From an uncultured Bacteroides sp. (lineage in GTDB: Bacteria; Bacteroidota; Bacteroidia; Bacteroidales; Bacteroidaceae), in NCBI GenBank assembly GCA_900557355.1, contig USSR01000180.1:1-10739 (forward strand): DNA of 10,739 bases. The letters are read 5' to 3'. The position numbers were made by a program, and so were the translations under genes. The notes under the pieces were generated by a model. That model saw only the letters and a list, made by a program, of their open reading frames with translations. It did not search any database and was not told the DNA's origin. Of this stretch, positions 8,236 through 10,739 are shown one piece after another (within the stretch, counting starts at the first letter, position 1; each line of letters begins with the position of its first letter).

Positions 8236-8534
8236 CTACTCCATCAAACGCTGATGGTCGGCCTCCAAACACCTGTACAGTTCCGCAAAAACAGCGGCAC
8301 ACTCTTCTGGCCTGTCCTTCAGGACCTCCAGATAGATGCGGAAGACATCGTAATATTGATGCAAGTTTATACTTTCGCCCTTTTTACTTTCATGTAAGTT
8401 TTGGAGCTCATAGAAGCCGAATGACAAATATCCGAAATGGATAAATGCTTGTTGCCGACAAAAACCGTTTTCTGGAGTGTCGCCAGAAAATCACCCAATT
8501 CCAGATTGGGAACAGAACTTCTTCTCTGAGTCAT
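8236..8534 (-). pseudogene. small HTH (XRE-like) regulator split over two frames
   Basis: Two open frames on the minus strand join into one sensible protein. Frame one starts at the ATG at 8534-8532 and encodes 55 residues, including 'LSISDICHSASMSSKTYMKV' (31-50), before a TAA at 8369-8367. The overlapping frame ends at 8236 and supplies 'KGESINLHQYYDVF'. Joining them with a -1 shift at the A tract (8381-8385 on the plus strand reads TTTTT) gives about 99 residues. In that product, 'SISDICHSASMSSKTYMKVKKGESINLHQYYDVFRIY' (two stretches of it) reads like the recognition helix and wing of Xre-type DNA-binding domains. The protein is divergent from the VirE-like gene and upstream of wzx. It may be a pseudogene from a one-base loss, a programmed -1 frameshift, or a sequencing error. 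Its base composition resembles the VirE gene more than the capsule genes. Confidence 0.6.
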
Positions 8535-8706
8535 TTTTAGTTGTTTGAATAATTAATTAATGGCCGTATCCTAACATACAACTGTGTATAAAAATGTTAT
8601 AATTGTTAAAATCATTAGCATTCGTTCCCATATATGGAAAATGCATTTTGATCTATATCCGCTTTTTAACACGAACTTCGCGGCCGTTATTAAAAAAAAA
8701 CAAATT
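8535..8706. other. divergent intergenic region between HTH-like gene and VirE-like gene
   Basis: An AT-rich stretch that must contain the start signals for the VirE-like gene (plus) and probably the HTH gene (minus). I found no clean TTTG / TAnnTTTG pair on either strand. The TTTG at 8544-8547 has only a poor partner (TATC near 8567). A run of nine A residues precedes the VirE start codon. No RNA gene or coding frame is supported. Confidence 0.6.
8573..8598. promoter_or_regulatory. small dyad, possible operator
   Basis: ATACA (8576-8580) and TGTAT (8585-8589) form a perfect 5-base dyad around a 4-base centre. An outer pair, AACAT (8573-8577, sharing two bases with the inner arm) and ATGTT (8594-8598), is also complementary. 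It lies midway between the two divergent starts, where a regulator encoded by the HTH-like gene would be expected to bind. This is inference from position only. Confidence 0.25.
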
Positions 8707-10739
8707 ATGACAGAAATCAAAATCAGCCTGTTCAAAGGCTATTCGGACATGCAACCGACAGAAAATACTCTGCAGGAAGTTGTCAATCTCATCAAAAATG
8801 ACGCACTGGTACGCGACCGCACCGAAAAGCACCGCTATTACACTGCACAAAAACAAAAGGCGGCGGCCGCACAAGAAAAATCGTCCTGTCCATGTTTTGC
8901 CGTAGCCGTCCGCTTCGAGGGCGGCAAACGAAAGGAAAACATCTGCGGATGGACCCGGCTTGGGTTAGCAGACATTGACCATGTTCCCGACGACCGGCTG
9001 CAAGAACTGTTGAAACGCATCCGGAAAGATACGCACACGCTCCTCGCCTACACCACCATCAGTGGCACCGGTATCCGCATTCTTTTCCTGACAGACTGCA
9101 TAACGGAGGATCATGAAAAGAATCTGAAGCTTTATCCCAGGGCTTTTGAGCAAACCAACAATCACTACGCCCGGCTGCTGGACTGCGAATGTGACATGAA
9201 ATGCAAAAATGTCACCCGGCTGAGCGGCCTGGCCCACGATCCCGATGTATTCTTCAATCCCGAAGCACAGCCTTTCCACATCGAACTGAAGAACAGCAAG
9301 AAGGAGAACGCCATTTCCGCCGGAAAGTCCGGCCGGAACAAACATCTGGAAAAAGCCGTAAAAGCATCCATTCAGGAACTGGAGGCCGAGGGGATATGCT
9401 ACGAAGAGCATCACCACAATGAGTATATCATGCGCATGGGCTATCTGCTCAACTCCTACGGCATAGCCCAAAAGATTGCCACTGAATGGGCACTCACCCG
9501 ATTTGCCGATTATGACGGAGACATCGCAGGCATCTTCAGTTCGTGCTACCAGAACACCGGTGAGCACGGTACGCGACCACTATGCAACAGCCCCAAAACA
9601 ACCTCAGGCAATGAAAACTTTGCCAGCGTGGAAGAAATCGAGACTTTCCTCGGAACACAGGCTTTGTTCAGGCACAACGTCATCACCGGAAAATGTGAAG
9701 CGGCAAAGCCCGGCAGTCACCATACAAGCGAATATGCCGAAATGGACGACCGCTTCGTCAACTCCCTGTGGAGCCGCATGTGCAAAGAGGTGAAACCGGT
9801 TCGCATCAACGATATCCGCAACATACTGGCTTCGGAATATGTGCCCCTGTATAACCCCTTCACCGAATATTTCAAGAGCCTGCACCCTTGGGACGGTGTG
9901 ACCGACTACATCGGCGAACTGGCAACCACCGTACATGTACGGGGAGATCAGGCGACCTTCACGGAATACTTCCGGAAGTGGCTTATCGGAACCGTGGTCT
10001 CCCTGCTCGACGAGCATGTGGTGAACCACGAGATACTGATACTCATCGGTCCGCAAGGCTGCTTCAAGACCACTTGGTTCAACAAACTGCTGCCACCGGC
10101 ATTGCAACGTTATTTCTACACTAAAACAGATAATAACCGAATCACCAAGGACGACAAGTTCACTCTCACGGAATTCGCCCTCCTTTGTATGGAGGAAATC
10201 GACGAACTGAACACTTCCGCCCTAAACCAGATCAAGGCCATGACCACCACACCGGTAGTGAACGAACGCATGGCATACGCTCATTACAAAGAAAGACGTC
10301 CGCACATCGCCAGTCTCTGCGGAACCACCAATAATGAGCAATTCCTAACCGATCCGAGCGGAAGCCGCCGCTGGCTTCCATTCAATGTGGTATCCATTGA
10401 CGACCCCTACACGCACACCCCAAACTACGAGGGTGTATATGCACAGGCATACGCGCTTTGGAAAAGCGGGTTCCGGTATTGGTTCAACGAAAAAGAGGTC
10501 AAGGCCGTCAACCAACGTAACACCCACTTCGAAGTCCCCAATCTGGAAAAGGAACTGATCCTTACCCATTACCGCCGTCCCATACCGGGCGAAGAATGTA
10601 TTTTTGTCACCACGGCCCATATCCTGAACCGGATCAGCGGTTCCATCAAACAGCCACTCAGCCCCACCAAAATAGGCATCATAATGAAGCAGGCAGGCTT
10701 CGAGCTGATAAGAAGCGCCGGGCAACGGGGCTACCGGGT
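8707..10739 (+). CDS. VirE-like protein: primase-like N-terminus plus P-loop helicase core, partial at the right edge
   Basis: 677 codons lie in the window with no stop, so the C-terminus is missing, though little may be left. Seen: an N-terminal BT4734/VirE_N-type domain with 'LADIDHV' (Asp89, Asp91), 'SGTGIRILF' (119-127) and 'NVTRLSG' (168-174), an arrangement that recalls archaeo-eukaryotic primase motifs. A virulence-associated E type ATPase follows: Walker A 'GPQGCFKTTW' (448-457), Walker B 'ALLCMEEIDEL' (491-501), 'CGTTNNEQFL' (538-547) and 'GSRRWLPF' with Arg554/Arg555 as the likely arginine finger. The end ('LSPTKIGIIMKQAGFEL') looks like the DUF3874-type winged region. Such genes frequently flank Bacteroidales capsule loci and related proteins serve in replication of phages and islands. 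The host function is not established. The start ATG is preceded by an A-rich stretch and is the natural start. Composition is clearly more GC-rich than the capsule genes. Confidence 0.9.
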   Translation, partial: MTEIKISLFKGYSDMQPTENTLQEVVNLIKNDALVRDRTEKHRYYTAQKQKAAAAQEKSSCPCFAVAVRFEGGKRKENICGWTRLGLADIDHVPDDRLQELLKRIRKDTHTLLAYTTISGTGIRILFLTDCITEDHEKNLKLYPRAFEQTNNHYARLLDCECDMKCKNVTRLSGLAHDPDVFFNPEAQPFHIELKNSKKENAISAGKSGRNKHLEKAVKASIQELEAEGICYEEHHHNEYIMRMGYLLNSYGIAQKIATEWALTRFADYDGDIAGIFSSCYQNTGEHGTRPLCNSPKTTSGNENFASVEEIETFLGTQALFRHNVITGKCEAAKPGSHHTSEYAEMDDRFVNSLWSRMCKEVKPVRINDIRNILASEYVPLYNPFTEYFKSLHPWDGVTDYIGELATTVHVRGDQATFTEYFRKWLIGTVVSLLDEHVVNHEILILIGPQGCFKTTWFNKLLPPALQRYFYTKTDNNRITKDDKFTLTEFALLCMEEIDELNTSALNQIKAMTTTPVVNERMAYAHYKERRPHIASLCGTTNNEQFLTDPSGSRRWLPFNVVSIDDPYTHTPNYEGVYAQAYALWKSGFRYWFNEKEVKAVNQRNTHFEVPNLEKELILTHYRRPIPGEECIFVTTAHILNRISGSIKQPLSPTKIGIIMKQAGFELIRSAGQRGYR

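Noticed and set aside
8229..8246. Hairpin at the HTH gene stop codon (GGAGT/ACTCC around CT) as a terminator
   Set aside because: The stem is short, with a two-base centre, and no T-run follows on the minus strand.
8084..8254. A 56-codon plus-strand frame with a proline-rich start and a 'RCQRC' pair of cysteines
   Set aside because: It overlaps the end of the HTH-like gene on the other strand, its residue make-up is odd, it has no recognisable homology, and it sits in the likely leader of the capsule operon.
8045..8302. An 85-codon minus-strand frame between the HTH-like gene and wzx
   Set aside because: It overlaps the HTH-like gene in another frame and has the Gly/Cys/Arg-rich make-up of an out-of-frame reading; no domain is visible.
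8049..8706. UpxY/UpxZ genes, tRNA gene, insertion sequence or CRISPR array in the leader region
   Set aside because: Looked for on both strands; no NusG-like frame, cloverleaf, transposase frame, long terminal repeat or regularly spaced repeats were seen.
8965..10725. Several long open frames on the minus strand opposite the VirE-like gene
   Set aside because: They are antisense shadows caused by its GC-rich codon use; the plus-strand frame carries clear Walker motifs and runs unbroken.

Overview
The window looks like a Bacteroides-type genome (Bacteroides, Phocaeicola or Parabacteroides) at the upstream edge of a capsular or exopolysaccharide locus. Three things suggest this: an AT-rich, tightly packed minus-strand run of Wzx flippase, sugar-modifying enzymes and GT2 glycosyltransferases; the absence of clear Shine-Dalgarno sequences; and a divergent VirE-like gene (BT4734-type N-terminus plus P-loop helicase core and DUF3874-like end), a gene that is a frequent neighbour of Bacteroidales capsule loci.

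Layout. Positions 1-8048 hold seven minus-strand genes. In transcription order they are a Wzx-type flippase (8048-6504), an extended SDR (6494-5424), a MenD-like thiamine-diphosphate enzyme (5422-3659), a polysaccharide pyruvyl transferase family protein (3571-2453), two GT2 glycosyltransferases (2460-1576 and 1579-578) and the first 185 codons of a third GT2 (556 to the window edge). Gaps are 1-21 bp or small overlaps, except 87 bp before the pyruvyl transferase gene, so this is very probably one operon. From about 8050 to 8706 lies a leader/boundary region. It has a weak candidate promoter for the operon inside short nested inverted repeats, a small HTH-like gene split over two frames, and an AT-rich divergent intergenic stretch. 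From 8707 to the window end runs a visibly more GC-rich plus-strand VirE-like protein, open at the right edge.

How the genes work together. The SDR and the TPP enzyme are adjacent (1 bp apart) and probably make or modify an unusual sugar or keto-acid-derived group. The GT2 enzymes build the repeat unit, the pyruvyl transferase homologue may decorate it with a pyruvate ketal, and Wzx exports the lipid-linked unit. No polymerase (Wzy), priming glycosyl-1-phosphate transferase, or UpxY/UpxZ regulator is visible; the first two may lie beyond the left edge. The most unusual item is the MenD-like enzyme. It keeps the TPP-binding and catalytic glutamate motifs but lacks the arginines expected of true MenD, so its substrate is probably not isochorismate. 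The second is the HTH gene, whose two halves join perfectly by a single -1 shift at an A-rich tract.
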